A stretch of DNA of 64,000 nucleotides from Aestuariibius insulae (GTDB lineage: Bacteria > Pseudomonadota > Alphaproteobacteria > Rhodobacterales > Rhodobacteraceae), in assembly GCF_040783535.2 (NCBI RefSeq), contig NZ_JBFONW020000003.1, forward strand, positions 372,001-436,000, read 5' to 3'. Both the position numbers and the translations under genes were made by a program. How positions within the stretch are numbered: the first letter of the stretch is position 1; each line of letters starts with the position of its first letter. Positions 40,231 through 48,837 of this stretch are shown here, piece by piece. The notes beneath the pieces are model-generated. The model saw only the letters and a list, made by a program, of their open reading frames with translations, did no database searches and had not been told where the DNA came from.

Positions 40231-41607
40231 TTAACCGCGCGCTGGGTCGCGGGTCCCGAATGTCCCTTCGACGAAGGCTCTCACATCTGCCATCTGGCGC
40301 AGCTCGAGGCTCGTCGTTGCCGGTTTTTTCATCTCCGGCGCTATCGCGGTCGAGAAACCAAGTTTCTGAGCCTCTTTCAACCTATTTTCAGTTTGAGGGG
40401 CAGGTCTTAACGCGCCGGAAAGGCTGATCTCCCCCCAGATGACGTGGGTTGCGGGCAAAGCCGCATCCTCGCGGGCCGAAATCAGCGCGGCAGCGACGGC
40501 CAAATCTGCCGCCGGTTCGGTCACCCGCATACCGCCCGCGACGTTGAGGTAGACGTCGAGCCCGGTGAAGGGGGTTCCGGCACGCGCTTCGAGCACCGCG
40601 AGGATCATTGCCAGCCGCGAGCCGTCCCAGCCGACAACCGTGCGGCGCGGGTTGGCATGGGGGGAGGGGGCGACGAGGGCCTGAAACTCGCACAGGACCG
40701 GCCGTGTGCCTTCAATTCCTGCAAAAACCGCCGATCCGGGGGAGGGTCCGCCGCGCTCTGACAGAAAGAGAGCGGAGGGGTTTTTGACCTCGGTCAAACC
40801 GCGTCCGGTCATCTCGAAGACGCCGATCTCGCCCGCCGGACCAAAGCGGTTCTTGACCGACCGCAGAAGTCGGAACTGGTGGCCTCTGTCGCCCTCGAAA
40901 TAGAGGACCGTATCGACCATGTGCTCGACCACGCGCGGGCCCGCGATCTGGCCGTCCTTAGTGACATGTCCGACCATGATGACCGAAATGCCACGGGTCT
41001 TGGCAAAAGTTGTCAGCTCATGCGCCGCGGCCCTTACCTGAGAGACCGAACCGGGCGCGGCCTCGACCGTATCGAGCCACATCGTCTGGATCGAATCGAT
41101 TACGGCCAGATCTGGGCGCTCTGCCTCCAGCGTGGTGAGGATATCGCGCAGGTTCGTTTCGGCGGCAAGATGTACCGGGCTTTCGGTCAGACCAAGCCGC
41201 TCGGCCCGCATCTGGACCTGCGCGGTCGCTTCCTCTCCCGAAATGTAGAGCACTTTTAGACCCTGCCGCGCGAAGCGGGCAGCAGCTTGCAGCAAGAGGG
41301 TCGATTTGCCGATGCCGGGATCGCCGCCGACCAAAAGGGCCGAGGCCGCCGTCAGCCCGCCGCCGAGCACCCGGTCCAGCTCCTCCACCCCCGATAGCGT
41401 GCGCGGCGGCGCCTCTGCCCGCGTCGCCAGATCGGTCAGCTCGATGGCCGATCCGCGCTTCTTGCCAAGCGTCTTGGCCCCCGGACCAGTTGAAAGCGGC
41501 TTGACCTCTTCGATCGTATTCCAGGCGCCGCACCCCTCGCAGCGGCCCGACCATTTGGAAAAGGCAGCGTTGCAACTTGTGCAGAGAAACGAGAGATCCT
41601 TGGCCAT
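40231..41607 (-). CDS. radA: DNA repair protein RadA
   Basis: RecA-like ATPase/helicase that processes recombination intermediates. N-terminal C4 zinc finger (CTSCNAAFSKWSGRCEGCGA), Walker A GGDPGIGKSTLLLQ, the RadA motif VKNRFGPAGEIGVFEM (KNRFG) and a C-terminal Lon-like domain (VAGGMRVTEPAADLAVAAAL). 458 residues from the ATG at 41607, where the conserved MAKDLSFLC begins. Confidence 0.96.
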   Translation of the reverse strand: MAKDLSFLCTSCNAAFSKWSGRCEGCGAWNTIEEVKPLSTGPGAKTLGKKRGSAIELTDLATRAEAPPRTLSGVEELDRVLGGGLTAASALLVGGDPGIGKSTLLLQAAARFARQGLKVLYISGEEATAQVQMRAERLGLTESPVHLAAETNLRDILTTLEAERPDLAVIDSIQTMWLDTVEAAPGSVSQVRAAAHELTTFAKTRGISVIMVGHVTKDGQIAGPRVVEHMVDTVLYFEGDRGHQFRLLRSVKNRFGPAGEIGVFEMTGRGLTEVKNPSALFLSERGGPSPGSAVFAGIEGTRPVLCEFQALVAPSPHANPRRTVVGWDGSRLAMILAVLEARAGTPFTGLDVYLNVAGGMRVTEPAADLAVAAALISAREDAALPATHVIWGEISLSGALRPAPQTENRLKEAQKLGFSTAIAPEMKKPATTSLELRQMADVRAFVEGTFGTRDPARG

Positions 41608-41746
41608 CAATGGGTTGTTGCGCGACCGGGTCGCGGATGCAACAGGTTGTGCGTCTGGCGGCCCCGCTCGACTTTTTGGCGAAGACTTGCCGGTCAATTG
41701 GCGGTAAGTTGCCTATCAAAGGTCACCAGACATTTTCGAGGATTCG

Positions 41747-42610
41747 ATGCTCGATTTCATCCGCTCGTGCCGGGTTTCCGGCATGCTCTTTCTGTGCGCG
41801 TTCGGCGCGGCCTCCGTTGCGGGTGCCGACGAGATGCGCGAGACGCTGCTCGACGAGGCTCGCGTGATGATCGCGCGCCCCGACGGCGCCGTGCGCAAGT
41901 GGTCCTACACCCCGACCGTGACCGTGATCCACGATGCGGATTACGAGACCGGCGAGGTGACCGAGACGGTCGATCTGATCAACGCCAATAGCGGCCTGCG
42001 GATCGGGACCGGTCCGAACGAGCCGGTCACCTACATTGCGTGGGATGCTTTTTGGAGCGATCAGAGCCGCCATGTCCGCTTTGGTCTTGTTCACGAGGAA
42101 GGGCATCACCACGCGGTGCAATCTTCCATCGCGTTGACGCAGGTCGGCGGGCATGTCGGGACGTCGAATATCATGGTCTTCGCTTCCAAGGCCGAGGAAC
42201 GCCTGTCCCATGCGGCGCTGATGTCCGGCGTGCTTTCGGATGCCAAGGTGCGGCGCAATCTGCGCGCCATGGCAGGCCGTCAGGGGGGCGGGGAGTGCTA
42301 TTTCCAGCTTCTATCGAATGCGGACAGCCTGCACGTCGCCTATGTCTTCATCCTTGTCGAAGAAAACGGGCGGTCCCCTGAAAGCTGCCTTTACGAAGAG
42401 GTGATGCAAACCATGGGCATTCTTCGCGACGCGGAAGGATCGGTCCATTTCAGCTTTGACGACCGGCACGAGGCGAAGGATCCGACCTACGATCTGGCCT
42501 TGCTGCGCGCGATCTACGATCCGTCCATCACAAGCGAGGATCCGGTCGAAGCGGTTCTGGATCGGTTCGCGGCAGAGCTGGATTTGCTTCAGATTGCACG
42601 GGCTCAATAG
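41747..42610 (+). CDS. exported DUF2927 domain protein
   Basis: A 287-residue protein with a signal peptide (SGMLFLCAFGAASVAGADEM) and the DUF2927 core: KWSYTPTVTVIHDADY, TVDLINANSGLRI, and QGGGECYFQLLSNADSLHVA. A HEEGHHH motif (about residue 117) looks metal-binding and could hint at peptidase-like chemistry, but no activity is known for the family. Its 3' end overlaps the converging PqiA-like gene by 83 bases, which is unusual. Confidence 0.85.
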   Translation: MLDFIRSCRVSGMLFLCAFGAASVAGADEMRETLLDEARVMIARPDGAVRKWSYTPTVTVIHDADYETGEVTETVDLINANSGLRIGTGPNEPVTYIAWDAFWSDQSRHVRFGLVHEEGHHHAVQSSIALTQVGGHVGTSNIMVFASKAEERLSHAALMSGVLSDAKVRRNLRAMAGRQGGGECYFQLLSNADSLHVAYVFILVEENGRSPESCLYEEVMQTMGILRDAEGSVHFSFDDRHEAKDPTYDLALLRAIYDPSITSEDPVEAVLDRFAAELDLLQIARAQ

Positions 42611-43052
42611 CGCCTTTGCTCAATTGCCGCGCCGTCAGGATCGAGATGGCGATACTGGCAAGGATGCAGGCAGTGAAAAGGTAAAGGCCCCATCCCGTCT
42701 CGACCCGGCCGACGCCGATCCCCTTGGCGACGACAACGTATAGCGCGATCAGGAACACGTCCGCCATCGCCAGCTTTCCCAGCCACGATAGCACCGGCAA
42801 CACCTTGCGGCGCATCAGCCCGAAATGGACGAGGGCCAGACCAATTGTTTTGAGATATGGCGCGAACAGCGCAAAGACGGTGACGACGAGCGCAAGAAAG
42901 ACGTCGGTCCCCCAGAGCGATTGAAGGCCGGAGATCACGCTGATCTCACTCAGTCGGAAGAGAGGAAGAAGCCCCGCCTTCAGAAGCGGGGCGAACCATG
43001 CAATCGGAAAGAGAATAAGAAGGGCGAGGTTCGCGTATCGGAGAAATGCCAC
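42528..43052 (-). CDS. paraquat-inducible protein A family membrane protein
   Basis: A 174-residue protein with four membrane helices, of single-domain PqiA type: WFAPLLKAGLLPLFRLSEIS, GTDVFLALVVTVFALFAPYL, LSWLGKLAMADVFLIALYVV and VETGWGLYLFTACILASIAI. The KLAMADVFLIAL motif is family-typical; the zinc-binding cysteines of some members are absent. PqiA proteins work in envelope lipid homeostasis. Its last 27 codons overlap the converging DUF2927 gene. Confidence 0.85.
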   Translation of the reverse strand: MAFLRYANLALLILFPIAWFAPLLKAGLLPLFRLSEISVISGLQSLWGTDVFLALVVTVFALFAPYLKTIGLALVHFGLMRRKVLPVLSWLGKLAMADVFLIALYVVVAKGIGVGRVETGWGLYLFTACILASIAISILTARQLSKGAIEPVQSEANPALPRTDPEPLRPDPRL

Positions 43053-43130
43053 GAGAATAATCCATTACGTTTGGATCATTATGTGGCGATTCCCCCTACT
43101 TTGGACAAGCCGCGAACCTCACTATCGCGA

Positions 43131-43880
43131 TCATTCGGCTGGATTGGCGATCCGGACCACGTTACTTTTATCGTCGTCCTCGTAGGACAGGCCAAGCTCG
43201 GGAAGGATCTCGCGTAGGTCTTCATGCAGGCGCTCAAGCTGCGAGGCGACGACGCTTTCCTCCAGATGGATCTGCTCGCCCCAACGGCGCAGGTCGCGGG
43301 CAATGCGCTGAGCCTCGAGGATCTGCTCCTGTTGGCGCTCGATTTCTTCCTGCCGTTCGGTCAGGAACGCCTTGGCGCGGGCCACCTTATCGTCGTTATA
43401 CACATCGGCGAGGTGACGCGACGCGTGGCTCATCTGGGCGGCGACCTCAATCACGTCCGCCTCGAGATCGGCGAGATCGGGATGATCGCGCAAATGAGCG
43501 ATCCGCTCGCGGACAGCGTCGAATTCCGAGGAGAGTGTGAAAAGACCGGCACGATCGGCGGCATGGGCATAGTGATAGGCTCGTGTCACATCCTCCATCT
43601 TCAGCGCGAATGTGCGGTGATTGTTCTCGAGCCGCAGGACACGCGCGGATGTCGGAACGAAGAATGCCAGCGCGACGAGGATCGCGACGACCGCCATTTG
43701 GATGTAGGGGCCTCCGTCAATCGGCGCACCATCACCGAATTGCAATGGCACATTGAGCCATGGCGCTAGACCAATCGCGGCGGCAAGCGTGTACGCAAGG
43801 GTCGAGATTGCGAGTGTGAGAAGGATCACCAGGGATATACCGTGGAGAGCGGTCGAGGTCAGATGAGCAGCAGACTTCAT
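43131..43880 (-). CDS. two-helix membrane protein with long coiled-coil domain
   Basis: A 249-residue protein: two N-terminal membrane helices (about residues 14-37 and 58-78, with a short periplasmic loop), then a mainly helical cytoplasmic part with coiled-coil character (DVTRAYHYAHAADRAGLFTL; FLTERQEEIERQQEQILEAQ; ASQLERLHEDLREILPEL). Related rhodobacterial proteins carry the label DNA repair protein, but I see no nuclease or DNA-binding motif. It lies between alr and pqiA-radA as in relatives. Confidence 0.75.
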   Translation of the reverse strand: MKSAAHLTSTALHGISLVILLTLAISTLAYTLAAAIGLAPWLNVPLQFGDGAPIDGGPYIQMAVVAILVALAFFVPTSARVLRLENNHRTFALKMEDVTRAYHYAHAADRAGLFTLSSEFDAVRERIAHLRDHPDLADLEADVIEVAAQMSHASRHLADVYNDDKVARAKAFLTERQEEIERQQEQILEAQRIARDLRRWGEQIHLEESVVASQLERLHEDLREILPELGLSYEDDDKSNVVRIANPAE

Positions 43881-43997
43881 CTTCTGTTAACTCCTTGCGC
43901 ATAGCAGTTGCTTGCGGATCTGTGCCCGCCTTGGATACCTGCTAATTCCTGCTGACGCCGTTTCGTTCCGCACAAGATAAAGCTTTACGCGTCTGCG

Positions 43998-45047
43998 TCA
44001 GCGTGCCGCATCTCCGATACGGATGTCGCGCCTATAGCGCGCGCCGAGCGATGTCAGGATCTCGTACCCGATTGTCCCCGCCGCCTCGGCCAGATCATCG
44101 ACACCTTGCCGCGCGCTCAGGATCGAAAGATGATCGGGTTTTTCTTCCAGATCAGTGACATCCACGGTGATGAGATCCATCGAGACCCGACCGGCGATGG
44201 GGCAGGGCATCTCGCCGGCCCAAAGGCTCGCCCCGTTCGACAGCGCTCGGATCAGACCATCGGCATAGCCCGCGCTGACCGTTGCGATCACGCTTTGGCG
44301 AGCGGCAGTCCAGCTCGCGCCGTAGCCGACGGTTTCACCCGGATCGAGGTCGCGCAGCTGAATGACCGGCAGATCGAGCCGGACAACAGGAGACGCCTCC
44401 GTAAAAGGCGCTCCGCCATAAAGGCCGATACCCGGTCGAGTCAGATCGAAGTGATAATCTGGGCCCAGAAGAATACCGCCCGTTGCGGCAAGCGACAGGG
44501 GCGCGCCGGCATCTCGCGCAATCTGCTGAAAGACAGCCAGCTGCTCGGCGTTCTGCGGATGATCCGGCGTATCTGCGCAGGCCAGATGGCTCGCGATCAA
44601 CAGCGCCGTGCCAGCCCTTATGATCTCGCGGACGGCAGCCCACTCCGCAGGCTCCATCCCCAGCCGGTTCATCCCGGTATCGAGCTGGATGCCGAACGGA
44701 TGACCGGGCAGCGCCTCGAAATGGCGAACGACCTGCTCGAGCGAGTTGAGCATCGGGATCAGCTGAAGATCGCGGATCAGATCGGCGTCGCCGTCCATAT
44801 GTCCCGAGAAGACAAAGACCTGTGGCCCCAGCCCGATGGCGCGCCGAAGAGCCGGGCCTTCCTGCGCTTGGGCTATGAAAAAAGTGCGCGCTCCGGTCTC
44901 TGCCAGCGCCGGTGCGACACGTACAACGCCAAGCCCGTAGGCATCCGCCTTGACCACCGCGCCGGTTTGACACGACGTCATAGCGTCGAGCGCCCGCCAA
45001 TTCGCTTGGATCGCAGCGAGGTCTATGGTCAGATTTCCTGCACCCAT
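43998..45047 (-). CDS. alr: alanine racemase
   Basis: Makes D-alanine for peptidoglycan with pyridoxal phosphate. Lys33 in AVVKADAYGLG is the PLP lysine; GIQLDTGMNRLGM, GIGLYGG, TVGYGASWTA (the catalytic Tyr region) and RVSMDLITVDVTD follow. 349 residues. The ATG at 45047 gives the conserved start; an open upstream extension is Arg-rich and not coding. It diverges from the hydroxylase-like gene, with 53 bases between the starts. Confidence 0.95.
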   Translation of the reverse strand: MGAGNLTIDLAAIQANWRALDAMTSCQTGAVVKADAYGLGVVRVAPALAETGARTFFIAQAQEGPALRRAIGLGPQVFVFSGHMDGDADLIRDLQLIPMLNSLEQVVRHFEALPGHPFGIQLDTGMNRLGMEPAEWAAVREIIRAGTALLIASHLACADTPDHPQNAEQLAVFQQIARDAGAPLSLAATGGILLGPDYHFDLTRPGIGLYGGAPFTEASPVVRLDLPVIQLRDLDPGETVGYGASWTAARQSVIATVSAGYADGLIRALSNGASLWAGEMPCPIAGRVSMDLITVDVTDLEEKPDHLSILSARQGVDDLAEAAGTIGYEILTSLGARYRRDIRIGDAAR

Positions 45048-45100
45048 GACCGCGATGTCGGGCAAACGGCCCGCCGGGTCAAGCGCCCGAGGAGGGGCAG

Positions 45101-45826
45101 ATGAACCGCGCAAGACTGATGTTGGGCCATAGCGGCGTGCTTGCGATGATCGCCGCGATCCCGCTCGGGCTCTGGCTGATGAGTACCGGCCCCTGGTGGG
45201 TCTGGCTCTGCGTGCCGCTTGGCCTCTCGGCGCAGGTCGTGAACGAATACGCGCTGCACCGCTTTGTTTTCCACTTGCCGCCGCCGCGCCGTCAATGGGC
45301 GTTCGATCTGCTCTATCAGGCCCATTACGGCCATCACGACTTTCCAACCAACGAGAAACTGTTCTTCGCACCCGTCTGGGTCACCGTCCCGGTTCTGACC
45401 GTCAATTCCCTGATCCTGTGGGCCGGTCTAGCCGCGATCGGTGTGGCGGAGGCGGTCCCCGTCGCGGCCGCTGTCGTTCTTGTCGGAGGAACCCTCACCT
45501 TTCTGGGATATGAATGGTTTCACATGACGGCGCATCTGACGGTCCCCAAGACACGGGTGGAGCGGCATGTCACCGGGCTGCACAACCAGCATCATTTCCG
45601 GGACTTCACCAAATGGTTCCATGTCTCCCCGGGCGGCGAGGTGATCGACCGGGCGCTGGGCACCGCCATCGATCGCGACGCGCTCAAGGCGCAGCAACGG
45701 ACGGAGTTCATCCAGACCCTTGGACTGCGCCCGGACGATCCGCGCCTGATCGCGGCCCGGGACCGTTTCGCGCCGCGCTATGGCTTGACGTCCGAAGAGG
45801 TGAGGCGCGCCGCGGCGATGGGTTGA
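45101..45826 (+). CDS. fatty acid hydroxylase superfamily protein
   Basis: A 241-residue di-iron membrane enzyme. The histidine boxes are present: HRFVFH, HYGHH, EWFHMTAH and HNQHHFRD, spread among several hydrophobic helices. This fold covers sterol desaturases, carotenoid hydroxylases (CrtZ) and fatty acid 2-hydroxylases; the substrate cannot be told from the sequence. Divergent from alr. Confidence 0.85.
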   Translation: MNRARLMLGHSGVLAMIAAIPLGLWLMSTGPWWVWLCVPLGLSAQVVNEYALHRFVFHLPPPRRQWAFDLLYQAHYGHHDFPTNEKLFFAPVWVTVPVLTVNSLILWAGLAAIGVAEAVPVAAAVVLVGGTLTFLGYEWFHMTAHLTVPKTRVERHVTGLHNQHHFRDFTKWFHVSPGGEVIDRALGTAIDRDALKAQQRTEFIQTLGLRPDDPRLIAARDRFAPRYGLTSEEVRRAAAMG

Positions 45827-45997
45827 GCCGGTCCGGCGGTTCTTCTCAGGCACTGCCCATGCGGCCCGATCGGCGTCGTCTGGCCTCGAAAGCCTCCGGC
45901 CGGTTCGGGGAGGCGCCCGGTATTTGCGTTCTTTCGCCCAAGGGATTCGGGATGTTACCTGCAAAGGATCATCCACCGTTCCGGAAAGCAGGCTCCC

Positions 45998-46360
45998 ATG
46001 TCCGTTCTCGCCCTCGTCCTTGTCGCCGCCATCGCCTGCCTTCACCTCTACATCTGCTGGTTCGAGATGTTCGCCTGGGAGAGCCGCGGGCCAAGGATCT
46101 TTCGGTCCTTCCCAAAGGATCTCTTTGCGCCGACCAGGACAATGGCCGCCAATCAGGGGCTCTATAACGCGTTCCTGGCCGCAGGTCTGATCTGGTCGCT
46201 GCTGATCTCCGACCCGGTCTGGGCGCCGCGCATTGCGCTGTTCTTTCTGGCTTGCGTCGCCGTCGCGGGGATCTACGGGGCGGCGACGGCCAGCCGCCGG
46301 ATCCTCTATGTTCAGGCGGTCCCCGCGATCGTTGCGGGCGTCCTCATTCTTTTGACGTAA
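45998..46360 (+). CDS. DUF1304 membrane protein
   Basis: A 120-residue four-helix membrane protein of the DUF1304 type: AAIACLHLYICWFEMFAWES, NQGLYNAFLAAGLIW and AVAGIYGAATASRRILYVQA. The glutamate in the first helix is family-typical. No function established. It converges on dnaB, which ends ten bases away. Confidence 0.85.
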   Translation: MSVLALVLVAAIACLHLYICWFEMFAWESRGPRIFRSFPKDLFAPTRTMAANQGLYNAFLAAGLIWSLLISDPVWAPRIALFFLACVAVAGIYGAATASRRILYVQAVPAIVAGVLILLT

Positions 46361-46370
46361 GAGATGCCGT

Positions 46371-47861
46371 TCAGAAGTCGCCCGTGCCCTGCTGCCAGGG
46401 TTTGACGAGGTTGCCGAAGCGGGTGAAGCGCCCTTCGAAGCTGAGATCGACAGAGCCGATGGGACCATGGCGCTGCTTGCCGATGACGACCTCCGCCTTG
46501 CCGTGGAGCGCCTCCATCTCCTCCTGCCACTGGGCCATTTTCTCCATCTCGTGATCACCCGGTTTTTCGCGTTCCTTGTAGTATTCCTCGCGGAACACGA
46601 ACATCACCACATCCGCGTCCTGCTCGATCGAACCCGATTCCCTTAGATCCGACAGCTGCGGGCGCTTGTCTTCCCGGTTTTCCACCTGACGCGAGAGCTG
46701 CGAGAGGGCGACGACCGGAATGTCGAGCTCCTTGGCGATGGCTTTGAGGCCCATCGTGATCTCAGAGATTTCGTTGACCCGGTTCTCGCTGCGGCCCGTC
46801 CCGCGCACGAGCTGCAGATAGTCGACGAAAAGCGCATCGAGCCCGTGCGTCCGCTTGAGCCGCCGCGCGCGCGCGGCCAGCTGGCTGATCGGCAAGGCGG
46901 GCGTGTCGTCGATGAAAAGCGGGCAGGCCTCGAGCTGTTTGGCCGCCTCCACGAAGCGGCGGAACTCGGCCTCGGTCATGTCGCCCCGGCGGATCTGTTC
47001 GGAGGGGACTTCAGAGGCTTCCGACAGGATCCGGGCGGCGAGCTGTTCGGCCGACATCTCGAGCGAGTAGAACCCCACGACGCCGCCATCGACCGCCCCT
47101 TCGGAGCCGTCATGTTTCTGGCCGCGCTTGTATTTTTTGGCGATGTTGAAGGCGATATTCGTGGCCAGCGACGTTTTCCCCATCGACGGGCGCCCGGCGA
47201 GGATCAGAAGGTCCGATTTGTGCAGGCCTCCTAGCTTCTTGTCGAGATCGTCAAGTCCGGTGGAGACGCCCGCGAGCCCGCCCTCGCGCTGATAGGCGGC
47301 GTTGGCCACTTCCACGGCATCGGTGACGGCGCGCAGGAAGGATTGGAACCCGGTCTCCGACGATCCCTTCTCGGCCAGCTCGTAAAGCTGCTGTTCAGCC
47401 TCGACGATTTGATCGGACGGCTCGCTTTCCACATCGACACGCGCGGCCTTGGCCGAGATATCGCGCCCGACCGCAATCAGCTCGCGCCGGATCGCCAGAT
47501 CATAGATCATCTGCGCGTAATCGCGGGCGGCGAAGGACGAGATCGCGGCGCCTGCAAGACGCACAAGATAGGCTGCGCCGCCCAGCTCCTGCAGCCCCGG
47601 ATCCTCCTCGAGAAAGGCCTTGAGCGTCACCGGCGTGGCCAGAGCGTTCTTGGAGATCCGGGCGGCGGCGGTCTCGAAGATCAGCTGGTGGACGGGATCG
47701 TAGAAGTGCTTGGGCTGCACGATCGAGGCGACACGGTCGAAGATATCGTTCTTGGTCAGGATCGCGCCGAGAAGCTGCTGCTCGGCCTCGATCGAATGGG
47801 GCATAGTGTCTGCCCCCGCCTGTTCGATCTGGCCTGCCTTGAGGGACGCAATCTCGTTCAC
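46371..47861 (-). CDS. dnaB: replicative DNA helicase
   Basis: Hexameric helicase that unwinds DNA at the replication fork. N-terminal domain (SIEAEQQLLGAILTKNDIFD), linker, and C-terminal RecA-like domain with GLHKSDLLILAGRPSMGKTS (Walker A), FYSLEMSAEQLAARILSEAS, DALFVDYLQLV and LRESGSIEQDADVVMFVFRE. 496 residues, full length, no intein. Confidence 0.97.
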   Translation of the reverse strand: MNEIASLKAGQIEQAGADTMPHSIEAEQQLLGAILTKNDIFDRVASIVQPKHFYDPVHQLIFETAAARISKNALATPVTLKAFLEEDPGLQELGGAAYLVRLAGAAISSFAARDYAQMIYDLAIRRELIAVGRDISAKAARVDVESEPSDQIVEAEQQLYELAEKGSSETGFQSFLRAVTDAVEVANAAYQREGGLAGVSTGLDDLDKKLGGLHKSDLLILAGRPSMGKTSLATNIAFNIAKKYKRGQKHDGSEGAVDGGVVGFYSLEMSAEQLAARILSEASEVPSEQIRRGDMTEAEFRRFVEAAKQLEACPLFIDDTPALPISQLAARARRLKRTHGLDALFVDYLQLVRGTGRSENRVNEISEITMGLKAIAKELDIPVVALSQLSRQVENREDKRPQLSDLRESGSIEQDADVVMFVFREEYYKEREKPGDHEMEKMAQWQEEMEALHGKAEVVIGKQRHGPIGSVDLSFEGRFTRFGNLVKPWQQGTGDF

Positions 47862-48044
47862 CGGCTGCTCTCCTTTTGCTCGTATCGGGGCGTCTTATGC
47901 GCCGGCGCCGCACCTGTCGCTGTGGAAATCTTTCGGGGCGACTCGGCTGTTTTGTCCAGACTACCCGGTTTTCGCACAAGCAAGAGACAAGATCTTGTGG
48001 CCGAGCGCCGCGTGCCTTCTAGACCGGGGATAAACCGCCGATTC

Positions 48045-48053
48045 TGTGGATGA
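48045..48053 (-). promoter_or_regulatory. possible DnaA box upstream of dnaB
   Basis: TCATCCACA (read on the - strand) differs by one base from the consensus TTATCCACA. It lies 184 bases before dnaB in a 263-base gap rich in CCACA/TGTGG words. A single near-consensus site may be chance; no AT-rich unwinding region is visible, so an origin is not claimed. Confidence 0.3.
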
Positions 48054-48124
48054 TCGAACCACAAACCACCCACAGGACGGCCCACAGCTATTTCAGGCGG
48101 CGCCGAACGCGCGCCCCAAGGCCG

Positions 48125-48799
48125 TCACGAATGGGTTGCCTGCCACCCACGCGGATCGGACAGGAACGCCTCTACCTCGGTCAGGGTCGCGCGTTCAAAG
48201 CTGCCCTGCGCCTTGGCCTCGGCCAGAACGTCCCACCAGGTCGCCAGATGCAGAAGCGAGATGCCATGCTCGGCAAGGCTCTCTTCGGTGCCTTTGAAGA
48301 TATCGTAATAGAAGATTACGGCCGTCCAGGCGCAGCTCGCGCCCGTCTCGCGGATCGCATCGACAAAGGACAGCTTGGAGCCGCCATCGGTCGTTAGATC
48401 CTCGACCAGCAGCACCCGCTGGCCTTCGGTCATATCCCCCTCGATCCGGGCATTGCGGCCATAGCCTTTCGGCTTCTTGCGGACATAGCTCATCGGCAGT
48501 GCCAGACGTTCGGCCACCAGGGCGGCAAACGGGATCCCGGCGGTCTCTCCGCCCGCGATATTGTCGAAGGCCTCGAACCCCGCCTCGCGCAGGATCGTGA
48601 CGGCCATGAAATCCATCAGGCTTGCCCGGATCCGCGGATAGGAGATCAGCTTGCGGCAATCGATATAAGTGGGCGAGCGTAGGCCGGAGGCGAAGGTGAA
48701 CGGCTCCTCCGCGTTGAAATGAACGGCGCCGATCTCGAGCAGCGCGCGCGCGGTCAGGCGGGCCATCTCGTCCTTGGGGGGAAAGCTTGTAGGGATCAT
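48125..48799 (-). CDS. pyrE: orotate phosphoribosyltransferase
   Basis: Fifth step of pyrimidine synthesis: orotate plus PRPP to OMP. 224 residues. FTFASGLRSPTYIDCRKLIS near the N-terminus, GGETAGIPFAALVAERL, MSYVRKKPKGYG, and the PRPP motif VLLVEDLTTDGGSKLSFVDA. The ATG at 48799 starts the conserved region. pyrC lies just upstream, with a copy of the 22-bp repeat as the spacer. Confidence 0.95.
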   Translation of the reverse strand: MIPTSFPPKDEMARLTARALLEIGAVHFNAEEPFTFASGLRSPTYIDCRKLISYPRIRASLMDFMAVTILREAGFEAFDNIAGGETAGIPFAALVAERLALPMSYVRKKPKGYGRNARIEGDMTEGQRVLLVEDLTTDGGSKLSFVDAIRETGASCAWTAVIFYYDIFKGTEESLAEHGISLLHLATWWDVLAEAKAQGSFERATLTEVEAFLSDPRGWQATHS

Positions 48800-48804
48800 G
48801 TCAG

Positions 48805-48826
48805 CTTCATCTTGTCCTAAATATGC
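48805..48826 (-). repeat. 22-bp intergenic repeat, copy 3 (pyrC-pyrE spacer)
   Basis: On the - strand it reads GCATATTTAGGAC then AAGATGAAG and ends five bases before the pyrE ATG; the pyrC stop lies 11 bases to the other side. It occupies nearly the whole spacer and may supply the AAGATGAAG part as a weak ribosome site. Confidence 0.7.
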
Positions 48827-48837
48827 AAATCCTGCGC

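Noticed and set aside
48000..48124. Replication origin next to dnaB
   Set aside because: Only one near-consensus DnaA box, no AT-rich region and no dnaA or parAB genes; not enough for an origin.
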